Notes under the pieces: model-generated
The model's database searches: none
What the model was told of the DNA's origin: nothing
What the model saw: the letters and a program-made list of their open reading frames with translations, nothing else
Shown here: positions 37,805-50,164 of the stretch, piece by piece
Numbering within the stretch: the stretch's first letter is position 1
Layout: each line of letters opens with the position of its first letter
Program-made: the position numbers and the translations under genes
Source: Liolophura sinensis
Lineage: Eukaryota; Mollusca; Polyplacophora; Chitonida; Chitonidae
Direction of reading: 5' to 3'
Length of the DNA stretch: 60,000 bases
Assembly: GCF_032854445.1 (NCBI RefSeq)
Contig: NC_088302.1
Span: 35,160,191-35,220,190 of the forward strand

Positions 37805-38072
37805 ACACTAATCTGTTGGCTTTAACAGAGCGCCTGTTGTCTGAGTGATGCAAGAATGCATTCTGCTATTGCAGCAGATTATTCTATTAACTACAACACA
37901 CATAATCTGTTAAATATAACACACATATTCTATTAATTCAAAATAAAGATTCCGTTAAACTAACAGGATATTATGTTAAATCTGGACATCACGTTACAAT
38001 AACAGAATGCAATTTAGCATCACCCTGGCAACAGACTTTCTGTTCAAATTAACGGATTAATTTTTGTAGTGT
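37805..38072. mobile_element. MITE-like element (second copy)
   Basis: Counterpart of 6736-7003, with no indel inside the element. Confidence 0.75.
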
Positions 38073-39035
38073 ACAGAGTAGCCGCCCAGGATACATCCTC
38101 GAATGTTTGTGCAAGAGCCTTCACCAAAACAGACGGCATCTGTGTTTACACATCTGTGTGGTGTGTACGGAAACCAGTTATAATATTCAAGCCTCCCACA
38201 TTGATTCGGAAACGTAATACATGTGCAATCATATCTGAAACACTGCTATTATGCATATTTCATGCATGGCGAAAACTATATAATCTCCTCTTTCAATTTC
38301 GATCAATATTAGAATTATCACACTGTCCTAGTTATTCCGTTTTTTTTTAAAGGAAATAAGCAGATGTGTGTGAACTGTTGATACGATGTGAGCAGATAAA
38401 CTACATTAGATGGGAACAAATATATATGTATGTATATATATGCTATATTTATATGACAACAGGTCACGAAAGCAAGGTTCTCACGGTGTCCGGACTGCAG
38501 TGGAGTCCCACGAGTATATATGGAGACTGGACGGTGACAGAAATGACACAGCCACGACAATCTTAATATTTATTTTATTGTCCTATCACAGTTCTATACA
38601 GACGTGATATCGAATGCCTCGAACTGTATAGATGGATAGGATTACCGTTATGACTTATAATCATAGATGATGTCAGGGTATCGATAGACAACCGAATGTA
38701 TCAATTACAGTCTGACCGATTTCTGAGGGAATCGCTTCGTCATGAGCAACGTAATAGCGGTCAGTAGAACAGATGTCCAAAGACATTTTAAAGGTTTTGG
38801 ACAGCGTTGGAACACAACACCGGCTTGGACAAGCAGTGTCGGGTATATGTCAAATTACAGGGTATGCATGCTCAAGCAATAATCCAATTGTGCATGTACA
38901 TACAGAGTATAAAAGCGTTCGGTTACCCCGAGCACTCCGGTTTTCTCCATCTTACAAAATCTAGGTGTCTCGATTGCCTCCGTTTGGTTCATTGCTTGAC
39001 AACTTAATTTTTCAGAGAACGTGTGTGTTAAAATA

Positions 39036-39038
39036 TAT

Positions 39039-39069
<31 letters not shown>

Positions 39070-39070
39070 T
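39036..39070. repeat. (ATTT)n microsatellite (second copy)
   Basis: Counterpart of 7970-8004. Confidence 0.95.
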
Positions 39071-39263
39071 TATGTGATTAGTTTTAACAACCTAAATGTG
39101 TGAATATAGAAGAACAAGGGCAACGTTGGAAACATCTTTCATAGTATTTTAGATATTCACAAAAACGTATACGGCACAGGTAAGATACACCCTACAGGTA
39201 AACATACCGTATATCCGATTAGTTCAGAAAGCTTGCACGATATATGTATTTCACTTATTTGCT

Positions 39264-39418
39264 TAGTGTTTTATACTGCGTTTAAGACTATTTTCACTTA
39301 TACGACGAGGGGGAGCATTATGGTGGGAGGAAACCACGCAGATCCCGTGGGAAACCCACGACAATCTGCATGTTGTTGAGACCTTTCCACGTACGGGCTT
39401 ACACATGTCAGGTATGGG
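39264..39418 (-). mobile_element. SINE, family A, partial (second copy)
   Basis: Counterpart of 8197-8350. It differs by one extra T and one substitution near 39290-39312. Confidence 0.75.
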
Positions 39419-40730
39419 CGAAGGGTTTAGAGGGAGAGAAATTACCTACGGGTATCGGTTAACCCCTTAGGTACAGCTTAACAACGACTTAAGAATTGTT
39501 CGACTTGGATCTTCTGGCTCTAATACTCGAACAGCCTCAAATTTCGAGGAAAGCGAATCTGATATTCTGGTCTCATAGAGGTCAAAGCGTGTCTTCTGGC
39601 TGTACTTTGGAGTTTACACGATATAATAAAATCCCAGATGTCTGTCATGGAGATGCGTAAGAAGACGCACAAATCATAATTCATGTCGTCTCCTGCCTAT
39701 CTGACGTGAAGATTTGAACTATTTGAGATATTCGTGGTTAGCTAGGTGAAAATGAGGGTGACATTCTTTCCTCGTGAGGTGTGATATCCTCAGCCCGACC
39801 ACAGCGATCAGATATGCCATGTCTCCTCACCGCATTACACTTTACTTTCCCATTCTCCTCATTTTTTCGCTGTCTTCTTGCGTGGGGATCTTAATTGTTA
39901 GCGGCACGAGTAGACCCAAAAACACAAATGACCACGTACAAAGACACATCATAAAAGCCTTTCTATACAGCTCTGATTACCAACACCTTGTTAAATACCA
40001 CCAAATAAAGGTCGACTGTGTCTCTCTTTATATTTTACTTTTTCTGAATATTTCATTTTAACGGTATCCCGTTCACACGCTGTACTTTAGAAGCGGGTAT
40101 CTCCAGAAAACACATGTTGTCACCTTTACAGTCTTTGTTTGGTTCGATGACAAACTGAGTGAAGTGGATGGCTCGCAACCCCCCGAGGCAACGGGACAAT
40201 TCTCAGGGTTAACATAACAATACTTCACTGTTTGTTATTATCCTAACTTTCTACCCCAGGCCCATTAAATCATTGTGTGAGCAGAGTGTCCATTGGAAGC
40301 CTCCCTGGGGGCGTTACATGGTCTGTATACACGTACTTATAGCCCTGAAGGTACCCCTTTACCGTCCCCAGTTCACAGCCCGAATGACCATTGTGAAGAT
40401 TTGTACCACTAAGTACGTGTATATACCTACACACATCAGTCAGTCATGCAGTACATACATTTATGTACATTAAACATGATTTTAAATCATAGGTAATTAT
40501 TTGATCAAATCACGAGTACCACATATCACAGTTGCAACAAATGTGTATATATCAGATGTAGGAAAGGAAACGAAGAGTTAATCCATCTGTACCAGATACC
40601 AGTTTAAATCACTTTGCGTTTCACTGACGTCTTTGGCAGCTTGCCCAATTACGATGACACTATATACGTATGTATGTGTGTCTACACACCCTTGAAAGAG
40701 ACGCCAGATATCGGTCAGCAATTTGCATAC

Positions 40731-40921
40731 CCATCCAATGCCAGTTTTGGCTAAACTTGCCTTTTCTGAAAAGTCTGTTTTGTTTTCAACTTGTATACTA
40801 ACCCCACAGCCCATTTATATTTACCGCTGACATAATCAACAATCGATCGATTAAACATTCTATAATATTCCACAGTATTAGCGACAGCTGTACCCAAAAG
40901 ATCAAGATCGGGTTGGGACAT
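40731..40921 (-). pseudogene. Second copy of the small candidate exon, frameshifted
   Basis: Identical to 9661-9852 except that a run of four T is reduced to three near 40815. This shifts the frame after about 35 codons. With no other difference across the exon, a base-call or consensus error is the simplest explanation. The same acceptor-like and donor-like sequences are present. Confidence 0.35.
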
Positions 40922-41928
40922 GCATATGATCAAGTGCGTTTCTGTTGAATACAAATGTTAACATTTCGTACATATGTGTTCGTTAGTACAATAGTATCAG
41001 CGATAGCTGGAATTTAAACATTAGACTGCTTAAATGCCTACTCGTACTCTCACCCACTCTCAATGATGTTAAGATGGTATCTGAATTTTTTTTTTATGTA
41101 TTTGCTCGTTATTTGGTAGGACAATAGTGTTGGCAATGAACTTGAGCCTTAACAATGTACAACGTATAGGCACGATAATCAAAATACGATTAAGTCACGA
41201 TAATTCATCAGCCTGTGTCATTAATAAAGCTCTATTGTTTCACCTAATCAGCTCTCTCGCTGTAAGATATAGCTGGAATTTACGGGTAAACTTATACCCA
41301 CTGGCCTACATAGACAAATGATTGTTCTGCTTAGTTAGTATATATGCTGACAGGACTGATAACACAGCATTGTTTTGTTGCCTATCATTGCACTGTTGTT
41401 TTCCCAAAAAAATAATAAAATACGCTGTAAACGATCTTAAGACGATCTTACTGTGTATAAAACAATACTGCATTTAGAAGTTCGCGAAAGTCAAATGCCC
41501 TAATACATATATATATCGAAGAAAAGTTTTTGACATATAATGTTCCTTTTTGCGGTTGTTTCCTAACAGGGACATTTTGGAAGACATTAAGTAAGATATT
41601 CAGAGAATAACTTTCAATATTCAGATTGTCACATTGTCATGGGAATGTTAGTCGTTTTGTTATAACAATCAAGGTATATAATATGATTATTAACCAACGT
41701 AAATTAAACATATCTATCCCTCCCTGATCAGCCCTGAGACAGGTATACATGGGTTACGGTTTGGGGGGAATTGGTAGAATTAATTTGGAGGGCTGTGAAG
41801 AAGTTTGATTATTTTCCTACGTAAATTGAACATATTTACACCTACGTGGTTAAATCTGAGAAGAACAGGCACAATTACGGACGAACTGGACAAATTAAAA
41901 AAACGTGCCAAGAAGTTTGACAACTTAC

Positions 41929-43042
41929 CTCTGAACTCCACAAGCTTGAGGACACCGTGGTGATAGCCTTGGTCTTGCTCCTCCATCGTTTTGGTAGAAT
42001 CCGACGGGTGGGGAGAGGGGACCTGGCCTTGTGCATTGCTGTGGACAGAGAAGCAGAGGACCAGCTGAGAAATCCGTAGTCATCGCCATCTTCATCCTCA
42101 TCCTCGCTTAACAGTTCGCATGCACTACCCGAAGTCACACTCGTCAAGTTTGTCTCAGATTTCGACCGCGACAAGGACGCTTTTCTATGCAATGACGACG
42201 AAGACGATGCAGAGGAGAACGCGGGCGATTTGGACGTGTAAGACAATGATTTCACATACATGCTTATGATAATGATGATGTTGATTTCTCGTTTGACTAC
42301 TGCTGCTAGTGTTAGAGTCTTGACGGGTATACAGTCCTTTTCTGAAAGCGGTTTCTTTGGCCCGATACTCATCGTAGTACCGTTTGGACATTGCAAGGTA
42401 TTCCCCAATGTCCAGGTCCCGTTTGGGCTCCGTGGCTATCCGCGCCCCTTCTGATCGGAACAGTTTCTTGTGGTGGGTGGGTGGGTGGACAGACCAGTCG
42501 GCACATGGTTCGTCTCCCAGGCATCACGCACACGAATCTCCGACGCACTTTGACACTGTCGTGGAAGCCTGTTAGGCCGAGTGTCCGTACTGGTGTCTAG
42601 TTGTGTCTCTGTCACATCTCTTAGTGGGTAAAGGGTTTAAACCAGCTTTCACCCAACCATTACGCTGGTAGCTTTTCGTCGCCTGAAGACGGGGGTGGTT
42701 ACTTCTTTCCCCCACATACCCATTACACTCCTTGCCGTTGGTGAGGGTAGAAAAAGTCAGTTTCTCCTCCCCAGGCCCGTAGTTACCGGATCTCCGGCGA
42801 TCACACACGTCTGTAACAGCGAAATCCGGAGCTCTGTACTTTCCCACTTTGGTAAGATCCATACACGAGAAACTGGACTTGGATAATCCTCGGAGATTGT
42901 CATTTCGTCGTTCAATCGTACTTTCAAATTTTGCATAATTAATATTGGCCATTCTAGTCGGTGATGTATTGGTAAATCCTACTTGCACTACCATGCTGTC
43001 TGGTGAACAAGGGGCTTGTAGTCCGCCCGCCGTCACTGTCAT
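41929..43042 (-). pseudogene. Second copy of the Ser-rich exon, broken by three one-base indels
   Basis: This is the same exon as at 10852-11964, with the same donor site at its 3' end. Read along the gene it carries one extra base near 42637, one missing base near 42439 and one extra base near 42251. Each falls in a run of only two or three T on the plus strand. The first two cancel after about 66 codons; the third throws the last part out of frame. The four base substitutions relative to the first copy are all synonymous (one Ala, one Pro, one Val, one Thr codon). Silent-only substitutions beside frame-breaking indels suggest consensus errors more than genuine decay, but a young pseudogene remains possible. 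Confidence 0.7.
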
Positions 43043-43991
43043 CTCCGCCTGGCGAGACCGCCTCACTTCGGGCGACCGGCTCGGAGTACAAGCCACAAAC
43101 TCACCTCAGTCTGTGCCGATCACATACTGTGGAGCTGACCGTGGATCAGTTAAAAAACCCGTTACACCCGTTGTACAGTCATCCCAAACATGTTGTCAGC
43201 CGGACAAACGGTAACACTGTCCACTTTTGGGGTCAGTACAGGTAAACTCTCACTAATTCGTCTGAGTAAGTCCGCAGTGAAAGTACAGACGAAGCCTGTG
43301 GCGACCTTCTTTGCTAACACAGCTTCTTATGTCTTTGTTGTACTACGACCAGGTAGGTATGTTGGTAGATATACCAGAGGCCCTAATCCCAGTGTGTCGC
43401 TATACCTATAAAGGCGCTGTAATGGGCCGCATACACAAGTAAGGCCTATATTCAAGCGTCGAGTCGCGCTGTCCCACCTGTTCTACTACAGGTAGGCGGG
43501 TTTATTCAGCATGTTACCCAAGCTTACTACCACGGCTTCTGATTGGTCGCCTCAGGTAGGGACGGCTGTAAAGGACCGACAATGTCACAGGTAAGCAAAC
43601 AGGTAAAATACGCAGCCAGGCAGAAAATATTCTGCTGGCTGTAGAAAGAAATGCGACCATGATGAGACCGGAGCGATTGGAGAGCGATAGACCGCATAGG
43701 TTCAAATAGAACTTATAACACGTCCATGAAGGTATTTCCGGAAAAGTGACAAATTTCCGCCGATGTCATGACATCTCAAACCCTAGCGTAATTGAAATAA
43801 ATGAGACGGCATCCAGAGATATGTAAATAGAGTGCTTTATCATATCTGATTGAAATATCTTCAAAAATATGTATACAAGACGCAGTTTAAAAGATAAACA
43901 ATGTTCCGGTTGTAACTTTTCATAAGTCGCGTTAAAACAGATGCAAAATAGTCACATGCATTTAATACACCTGCGATATATCTGTTGGTTG

Positions 43992-44026
43992 GGGGAAGGG
44001 TGGGGTGGGGGGGGGGGGGGGGGGGT
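43992..44026. repeat. G-rich tract (second copy, longer)
   Basis: Counterpart of 12908-12938 with the terminal G run about doubled. Confidence 0.9.
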
Positions 44027-44287
44027 TGAAAGTTAATGCGTCAAGTTAAAAAATGGGATTAACACTTAATTAATGAGAGCTTCAGGTATAATATATCTGG
44101 CAGGTGACATAAACCATACGGTATTGCTTAACAGTACCCATGAGGCAGGTAGAAACGTGAAACGTCTTGAGACAAGCTTATGAACGTGCTGGGTTGGAGT
44201 TACCCAACTATGTAAATTGTACGTATGTTATTTAATATTTTACCCGATTAAGGCACGGATTATCGCTCAGACGTGATTATCAACAAG

Positions 44288-44314
44288 TCCCCCCCCCCCC
44301 CCACCCCCCCCCCC
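44288..44314. repeat. C tract (second copy, about twice as long)
   Basis: Two C runs with a single A between them, in place of the single run at 13197-13209. Confidence 0.9.
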
Positions 44315-44806
44315 TCTACCCAGATGTGAAAGAATCGGGTTAATATATACACAAAACTGGCCACTAAATACAAGCGGCCTGTAAAGCGCATTAAACCCAC
44401 TCCTGCCTGGCACCGGGCTATACGGAAACTTCACTGTTGGTGGTTTGATGGGCCGGCGTAATCTCTCACCGCCCCGATAGATGTGAGGGTGGCGCGTCGA
44501 GGACGCCTGGATGCAGCTTGCCCGAATCGTCCCGAACTGCCGGGGACGTGTTAGAATGCCGTCGGAGACAGACCGTTATGTTAAGGTCACCGGACCCCGC
44601 TCCGGACAGGTCAGACGTATAAATCCTGTCCAAACACTGTACCTCTCAGATCTCCTGCAGGGTTTAGGGTTACACAGTTTCCCTATAATGGCTAGTCTGT
44701 GACTCCTCATGTAATGTGCTACCGGTTAATTGACCTACCCAGATGGCCTATGAACTGATGACCAAAATGAATGGATGAATGATTGTGGCAAATTTTATAG
44801 GAATAT

Positions 44807-45610
44807 ATCGTGGCGAGAACATTATAGAATCAGGATGTAGCATATATATTCGTGGCGAGAACGTGTTAGATTCAGGATGCAGCATTCACATCGTGGCGAC
44901 AGCGTGTTAGATTCATGATGCAACATTCACATCGTGGCGAGAACGTGTTAGATTCATGATGCAACATTCACATCGTGGCGAGAGCTTGTTAGATTCAGGA
45001 TGCAGCATTCACATCGTGGCGAGAGCATGTTAGATTCAGGATGCAGCATTCACATCGTGGCGAGAACGTGTTAGATTCATGATGCAACATTCACATCGTG
45101 ACGAGAACGTGTTAGATTCATGATGCAGCATTCACATCGTGACGAGAACGTGTTAGATTCAGGATGCAGCATTCACATCGTGGCGAGAACGTGTTAGATT
45201 CAGGATGCAACATTCACATCGTGGCGAGAACGTGTTAGATTCAGGATGCAGCATTCACATCGTGACGAGAACGTGTTAGATTCATGATGCAACATTCACA
45301 TCGTGGCGAGAACGTGTTAGATTCAGGATGCAGCATTCACATCGTGGCGAGAACGTGTTAGATTCAGGATGCAGCATTCGCGAGAACGTGTTAGATTCAT
45401 GATGCAGCATTCACATCGTGGCGAGAACGTGTTAGATTCAGGATGCAGCATTCACATCGTGACGAGAACGTGTTAGATTCATGATGCAACATTCACATCG
45501 TGGCGAGAACGTGTTAGATTCATGATGCAGCATTCACATCGTGGCGAGAACGTGTTAGATTCAGGATGCAGCATTCACGTCGTGGCGAGAACGTGTTGGA
45601 TTCAGGATGC
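44807..45610 (+). repeat. 41-bp minisatellite, 20 units
   Basis: Second copy of the array at 13702-14308, with five more units. One unit near 45380 has lost 8 bases (acatcgtg), which accounts exactly for the net gain of 197 bases (5 x 41 - 8). The extra units appear to be in the right half, where the pattern of variant bases is repeated. Confidence 0.97.
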
Positions 45611-46058
45611 TGTTTGGTTTTGAAAGCGTCTGAAACAGTGACAACCGCCAGGTCTGATCAGGTTAGGATAACCAATGGGCCTGGTGTGGAATACAGAAAT
45701 GCAAACTACCATTACAAAGAAGACCTTGTACGCGTCCAAATACACACACATGAGGATTAAAGTATTCACATGCATGCTTCGAAGACAAAACGGCCTCTAT
45801 CGGTTTTGAAACCTGAATTCTGAACGCTCTCGTTCCTCATTACCCTTTAATCAATAATCCATAAACCTAACAGATCTTCGAATAAATGTAATTAATGCAT
45901 AGGTAAAAAACAAATACCTCTTTGCCTCAAATCCAGGTTATAGACAGCACCTGCCATGTTAAAACCGATAACGTTCATTTCTTTATTTGTACAGGTTACT
46001 GCAAGTACTTGTGAAAATTGACTGACGCGAGTGCATGCTTGCATGTGGGAACTGTCTT

Positions 46059-46430
46059 GTTATTGCAGACTGCGACGACAGAATGTCACAGTTGGTTTAT
46101 TATTGCTGGGTGCGACAAACATTTGTCTATTTCAGAATGTCACAGTGGTTATTTATTGTTGGATGCGACAACCATTTGTCTGTTTCAGAATGTCACCGTT
46201 GGCTAGTTACTACTGGATGCGACAACCATTTGTCTGTTTCATATTGTCCCAACTGGCTAGTTATTACTGGATGCGACAACACGTTGTCTATTTCAGAATG
46301 TCACAATTGGCTAGTTCTTGTTGGATGCAACAACCATTTGTCTGTTTCAGAATGTCACAGTTGGCTAGTTATTGCTGGATGTGACAACCATTTGTCTATT
46401 TCAGAATGTAACAATTGCTAGTTACTGCTG
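46059..46430 (+). repeat. 54-bp minisatellite, about 6.5 units (contracted)
   Basis: Second copy of the array at 14757-15482, shorter by 354 bases. The lost segment corresponds to 14913-15266 of the first copy. The junction lies inside a 21-base stretch that is identical at 14913-14933 and 15267-15287, as expected for unequal exchange or replication slippage. Confidence 0.93.
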
Positions 46431-46669
46431 AACTGACACGCATCCACGTATTTTAAAGCTACTGCATATTAGAATTACAAAATAGAATTCAAAATTTCAA
46501 CTGGACAGTTCTTCTCATTTATTTGGAGTATCAGATTATCAACATGTACTCATATAGGGTGGAATTACTACATGCACGTGCTACCGCCATTTTAATGTGT
46601 TTACTGGAAATATGGATGTGATATACTTTAAGAACGTGTATATTGGGTAAGAACTGAATCTGTTGTATT

Positions 46670-46878
46670 TGATTTCATTCATTGTTGATTAACGCCTTAT
46701 ATAATGGTGGTCAGGTTAATTGATGGAGGAAACAGGATTACCCCTGAACTTCGCTTGTTGCTTATACGAGACAAAACCTTAACAATGCCGTAGTCGAAAA
46801 ATCGACAGCTGGATTCGAACACACGACCATAGTGGCCAAGGACCTGGTAGTCAGAGTCGATAAACAATAACGCCGCAT
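46670..46878 (-). mobile_element. tRNA-derived SINE, diverged (second copy)
   Basis: Counterpart of 15722-15930, with a substitution in the B-box region (gaacccac to gaacacac on the plus strand). Confidence 0.65.
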
Positions 46879-47929
46879 TTAAGAATAACACCGTTATTAA
46901 TCGCTACTCCTGATTGGAAACACGTGGCCAAAATGAAGGTCGCGTGATTATATTATGATGTTTTTATTACATTACACCTATACTTGATGGCACCAGCTGT
47001 TGCCAAAGCTCCCTCCTCGGGTCATTAGCTTCCCGGGACCCTGCTGCAATAGCTGTGACCAGAAAACTGACTCACGCAGCGATGGCCAATAGTATACCGT
47101 CCCCAGGAGTCGTAAGTTAGAGACCACCAAGACCGCGCCTCTTGACTTAACATCCCGCTGATCTGGGTCGAAACAAGGGACAGAAAAATCTACAGTCATC
47201 CATTTTTATATAGGATCTGTATATGCAGATGTGAATTTGTTGGACCCATTGATACAATGTACACGGAGATGGTTGCAGCGAAGTACGTTGATCATATGTA
47301 ATATATATTGATAAATATATTGGTCACACTGACCATACGAAAAATATCAATGTCTATAACAATGTAAATTATGGACACATTCAAGATTTTGAAACCATTA
47401 ATTTATGTATGAGAGTCCGGGACAAAACCCTGCTGTTTTCACCGATACGGCAACCCTGACGTTTAACATGGCCGCCTTATTTCCTCATACAAGGAATCCT
47501 GGTAAACATGACATGGTTTGACACTTGAATCTGCACGATCCTGAATTTGATTGGTCAGTTCCAGACCGTACCCACAATGTATCAAATGAAATGGACGCTC
47601 TCTTTGTTTCTGTTATCGTAGAATCAGTTTATTCTACAGCATACACAAAGGTTTCACGAATTTGTAACGTAAATAATATAAAAGAAATGTACTTGTGTAA
47701 GTTTAAGGGCTTGGAACTACTTACCATCAAGATTTTTCTCAGTTATTTGAGATTTACATTTGAAAATTGGCTGTGACCATTGCTGGTTTCCAACCAACGA
47801 CCTCAGAGTCGGGCACCAAAGCGTCATACACGTCAAGCCGTGTACATTACTCGGTCAGTTCTCTGTATTTCTCTGAATTCTCTGTATAAACTTGGTTTAT
47901 ATTAAAGTTTCATGTAGCCCATGTCTTAA

Positions 47930-48282
47930 AGACCTTTGTTTACGTGTCGCGTAATTAGAAGAGGGAGTTCTGGGATCAAACCCGGGTCGGATCATACCAA
48001 CAAGTTTTAAAATGGTACTCGTTGCTGCCCCGATTGGCGCTCAGCACGGAGAGGTCAGAGCAGGGAAACAGTACTGGTTGGAACGGTGTCAGTATAATCT
48101 GACTGGATGGGGTGTCATGTCTGGTGTCTTTGGCATGGTACTTCAGAGATGGCGGCATGGACTCTCCCTGACACTTGCCCTTCTGCTCGCCTTGCCACAA
48201 GAACACACAGTATATGTACACACCCTTCGTTGTCACATGGCTGAACAATTATTAAGTAAGACGTTAAACCCCAAGCATACAG
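47930..48282 (+). mobile_element. Near full-length SINE, family B, present only in the second copy
   Basis: The head has a B-box-like gggatcaaacccgggtcgga near 47972. The body runs through actcgttgctgccccgattg, gcgctcagcacggagaggtc, ggaacggtgtcagtataatc and cttgcccttctgctcgcctt. The tail has ggctgaacaattattaagt and agacgttaaaccccaag. The whole element, with flanks and a poly-G run, lies in a segment missing from the matching place in the first copy (16855-16872). Related fragments lie at 20095-20230 (head), 21801-21955, 25954-26014 and 57979-58034 (tail only). Confidence 0.8.
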
Positions 48283-48397
48283 TATACATACATAGAATAG
48301 GACATCTCATTATAAATGATAATTCCGAAGTCCATGTAATCCATATGCACAACTAGAATGAATACAGTTTCATATATAACATCTACCAGATTTGTGG

Positions 48398-48399
<2 letters not shown>

Positions 48400-48450
<51 letters not shown>

Positions 48451-48472
48451 CGGGGGGGGGGGCGGGGGGGGG
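48400..48472. repeat. Long poly-G run, only in the second copy
   Basis: Seventy-three bases, all G except two C. It lies between the family B SINE segment and the point where homology to the first copy resumes (aggtgtag at 48473, matching 16874). A proline-rich frame on the other strand is only the complement of this run. Confidence 0.95.
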
Positions 48473-48748
48473 AGGTGTAGAGATGTTCGTATCTGTATAT
48501 CATGTATATCATATCACTTTCATTTTTAGAGTAATGACGTACTGGCAAAATTTGACTCATGTAATAAACTTAAACATGCCTTTTTTTTAAAGTTGCAAAT
48601 ATTAATTGTTACTGGTGATGAACGCATCACATGCACGCAAATATCGTTGTCTGTAACATTAATTGTCGATGCAATGATATTGTAAACACTGGATACGTGG
48701 TGTCTTTCCTATAGGCGTGATCATGTGCTTGTCAGCGTTAGATGACAG

Positions 48749-48802
48749 TGACGTCATCACATATTTTCATACCTAGTGCATCACAGCGCAGCGCGCGAAA
48801 AT
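48749..48802. promoter_or_regulatory. CRE and E2F-like motif, second copy
   Basis: Same arrangement as at 17150-17203, with the CRE and the CpG-rich E2F-like core both unchanged. One nearby base between the motifs differs. Preservation in both copies means little because the copies are nearly identical throughout. Confidence 0.3.
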
Positions 48803-48961
48803 GTTGTTGATTATGCGATGTTCTTAGATAGTTTACGAAATTATAGAGTTAAAAAGTTTGCACCTTGTTATTTGTTTCTAGTGCATGTGTTTTGTTTTCT
48901 GCTTCTTCTTCCTCGCTTAAAGCATTGAATCAGTTCAAAACACGTATTCTCTTTGAACCTA

Positions 48962-48963
<2 letters not shown>

Positions 48964-49041
<78 letters not shown>
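48964..49041. repeat. (TA)n microsatellite (second copy, longer)
   Basis: About 39 uninterrupted TA units; the first copy has 32. Confidence 0.97.
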
Positions 49042-49044
<3 letters not shown>

Positions 49045-49952
49045 GCGTGAAAGAATTTAATACATGTATGTAGGCCCCTATCCATGCTATATATACGGTA
49101 GTCAAGTCACACACCAGCGCCCCCCTATATATAGCGGTTCATTCTGAGGAAAGCTGAACCCAAACATATCATCGTGAAGATCTCCTTCTTTTATCTCCCT
49201 TTATATCCAGATCCAGGAGTCGAGACATGCCAGCCATGTCGAAGTGTATGGCCGCCATGCCAAAGTATGCCAGCTATGCAGAGCAACCGAACGAGGAAAG
49301 AAACATAAAATTTATCAACACGAGGAATTTCAATCATGAATTTACAAGCTTTATTTTAATTTTGTGTAATACATAACTCCGAATAAGTTCGGAATATTAA
49401 ATAAAAATGATAACATATCTTAAGGTCTGGATTCATTACACCAATGACTATATGAACTCCGTGAAAAAAAGATACAAATTACCTACGGAATGCCTGCTTA
49501 AAATAGAACCAATGTACACACATATATCTTAACAAGTTATTCGCTGGAGAGTTGGGGAGTAAACAAGTTATTCGCTGAAGATTTGGGGAGTAAAGCGACC
49601 AAACACTTACACAAGAATGCAAGAGAAAAGGAAATTAAGTCAATACGATTCATGATCTGATAAAGAGAAAATAAAAACTGCATGTCATAATAGCTATGTA
49701 TTATAGTCATACTTAGAATAGCTGGTTAAAGCATACGGTCATTTGACAAGTTGAGTTAGTTAATTTTTTTTTAAAATTGTTATCTGCTTAAAATTGTGTG
49801 ACAATCGAAACTACAAAGTGACGTGACTCATAACCTGTATAAGAACAAGAATTACAGCTTTAATTCTGACCGTTGGCATGCGCGGAATTTCTTGAGTTCC
49901 ATGCGCCCTCTAATTTATAGTTCGTTCCACGGTGACAGCAAGTGGTCAGAGG

Positions 49953-50164
49953 GACTCTTGGAGCGGTTTTCAGTCTTAAATATTATAGTCTTTTTGAAGA
50001 CCACTTGTCTACGCCACCAGTATATTGCGTGTACCTCACACATGGTAAAGTTCGTCAGTAACATACCAAAGGTCAATGGTTTACCTCCAGGCAATTCGGT
50101 TTCCTGGACCGTTTTAAATAGGTAAGCTTATTATTTATTTGATCGTTGTTTAAAACAATACTCT
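49953..50164 (+). mobile_element. Composite SINE-like fragment (second copy)
   Basis: Counterpart of 18345-18556, with an unusually dense cluster of substitutions (about ten in 130 bases between 49980 and 50100). Confidence 0.45.

Noticed and set aside
48264-48560. Minus-strand frame with a long poly-proline run
   Set aside because: The prolines are only the complement of the poly-G run at 48400-48472.
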